Shown here one piece after another: positions 63,768 through 64,000 of a stretch of 64,000 nucleotides of DNA. How positions within the stretch are numbered: the stretch's first letter is position 1; each line of letters begins with the position of its first letter. The notes beneath the pieces are model-generated. The model worked only from the letters and a program-made list of their open reading frames with translations. It ran no database searches and was not told the origin of the DNA. Both the position numbers and the translations under genes were made by a program. Origin of the DNA: an uncultured Helicobacter sp. (GTDB taxonomy: Bacteria; Campylobacterota; Campylobacteria; Campylobacterales; Helicobacteraceae); NCBI GenBank assembly GCA_944325775.1, contig CALVBL010000001.1:86521-150520 (forward strand), in the 5' to 3' direction.

Positions 63768-64000
63768 CTACGCTTTGTGCTTCTCTCTTAACAAGCCCCA
63801 TACAAAAAGGCTTAAAACAAGGCACAAAATCCCGCAGATTGTAAGCGTATAGATAAAGCTTTCTTGATAGATGTTTATTAAGATTTCTTTGCTTATATCT
63901 TGCAAAGAAGTTATGTTACCACCAGCTAAAGCCCTAGTGTGAGAATCTGTAAGCCCTGCCATAGCTATAAAAACCACCATCAAAGACGCATACAACGCCA
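63768..64000 (-). CDS. Membrane transport protein, C-terminal part (partial)
   Basis: An open frame from the right window edge, at least 76 codons, ending KHKA-stop. Two membrane spans (LYASLMVVFIAMAGLT and FIYTLTICGILCLVLSLFVWGLL) flank a short loop with NITSLQDISKEILI. This is the ending expected of an MFS multidrug-type carrier, but too little is visible to be certain. It is upstream of, and in the same direction as, the Rrf2 gene. Confidence 0.5.
   Translation of the reverse strand, partial: ALYASLMVVFIAMAGLTDSHTRALAGGNITSLQDISKEILINIYQESFIYTLTICGILCLVLSLFVWGLLREKHKA

Overview
The window looks like a chromosome segment of an enterohepatic-type Helicobacter (class Campylobacteria). The evidence is a FlaA-type flagellin with a sigma-28 promoter, H. 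pylori-like gene orders (bioB with a YihY-family gene; hslV-hslU-era-csd6; rsmE-hemH-thioredoxin-ccsBA), AT-rich DNA, and a very high density of the heptamer AGAATCT/AGATTCT. No other source was used, so the species is left open.

Region 1 (about 1-35.6 kb) is mostly core chromosome. It starts with a phosphate locus (the end of a truncated-looking pstS, then pstC-pstA-pstB and a PhoB/PhoR-like two-component pair). A DUF945 protein, tRNA-Phe and flaA follow. Next come a nucleotide-sugar aminotransferase and oxidoreductase leading into bioB, a YihY membrane protein and a phospholipase D-like lipoprotein. The cell-shape and proteostasis block csd6-era-hslU-hslV and metK come next. A nitroreductase lies beside a decayed HxlR repressor gene. 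A four-gene TolC/HlyD/ABC-2 permease exporter follows, then rsmE, hemH, a thioredoxin lipoprotein, the cytochrome c synthase ccsBA, an AsmA-like protein and a nucleotide-transporter-like carrier.

Region 2 (about 35.6-51 kb) is accessory and visibly decaying. It contains aldo/keto reductases, a flavodoxin-fold reductase, a dienelactone hydrolase-like protein and a carboxymuconolactone decarboxylase, several with twin-arginine signals. Five promoters here have the 19-bp spacer typical of MerR-family control, in two operator classes: TTGACA with ACACTAGGTGT (two sites) and TTGACTTAGACTA (three sites). The only MerR gene seen is a 43-codon fragment. Several genes keep their ends but have lost their middles. 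A type I restriction-modification system sits inside this region: intact hsdR, hsdM split by a GA-repeat frameshift, and hsdS followed by an oppositely oriented second hsdS tail. A perfect 89-bp inverted repeat links the two hsdS copies, which is the architecture of an invertible specificity switch. The silent copy carries an in-frame, GC-richer, palindrome-rich insertion.

Region 3 (about 51-64 kb) is also accessory: a CrtI/RetSat-like oxidoreductase, a YwqK-like repeat protein, small membrane proteins, a RidA protein with a signal peptide, and a large ankyrin protein behind a T14 tract. Two tiny Gly/Lys/Asn-rich ORFs then precede a convincing prokaryotic viperin, a radical SAM antiviral enzyme. 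A decayed Bax-inhibitor-1 remnant, small hypothetical genes, an HxlR regulator, an mdaB remnant joined to a frameshifted arginase-family gene, an Rrf2 regulator and a partial membrane protein complete the window. A shared HxlR-like palindrome precedes both ridA and the mdaB/arginase transcript.

Overall the left half is housekeeping. The right half combines stress-responsive redox enzymes under one-component regulators with defence functions (phase-variable type I RM, viperin) and many recent pseudogenes.
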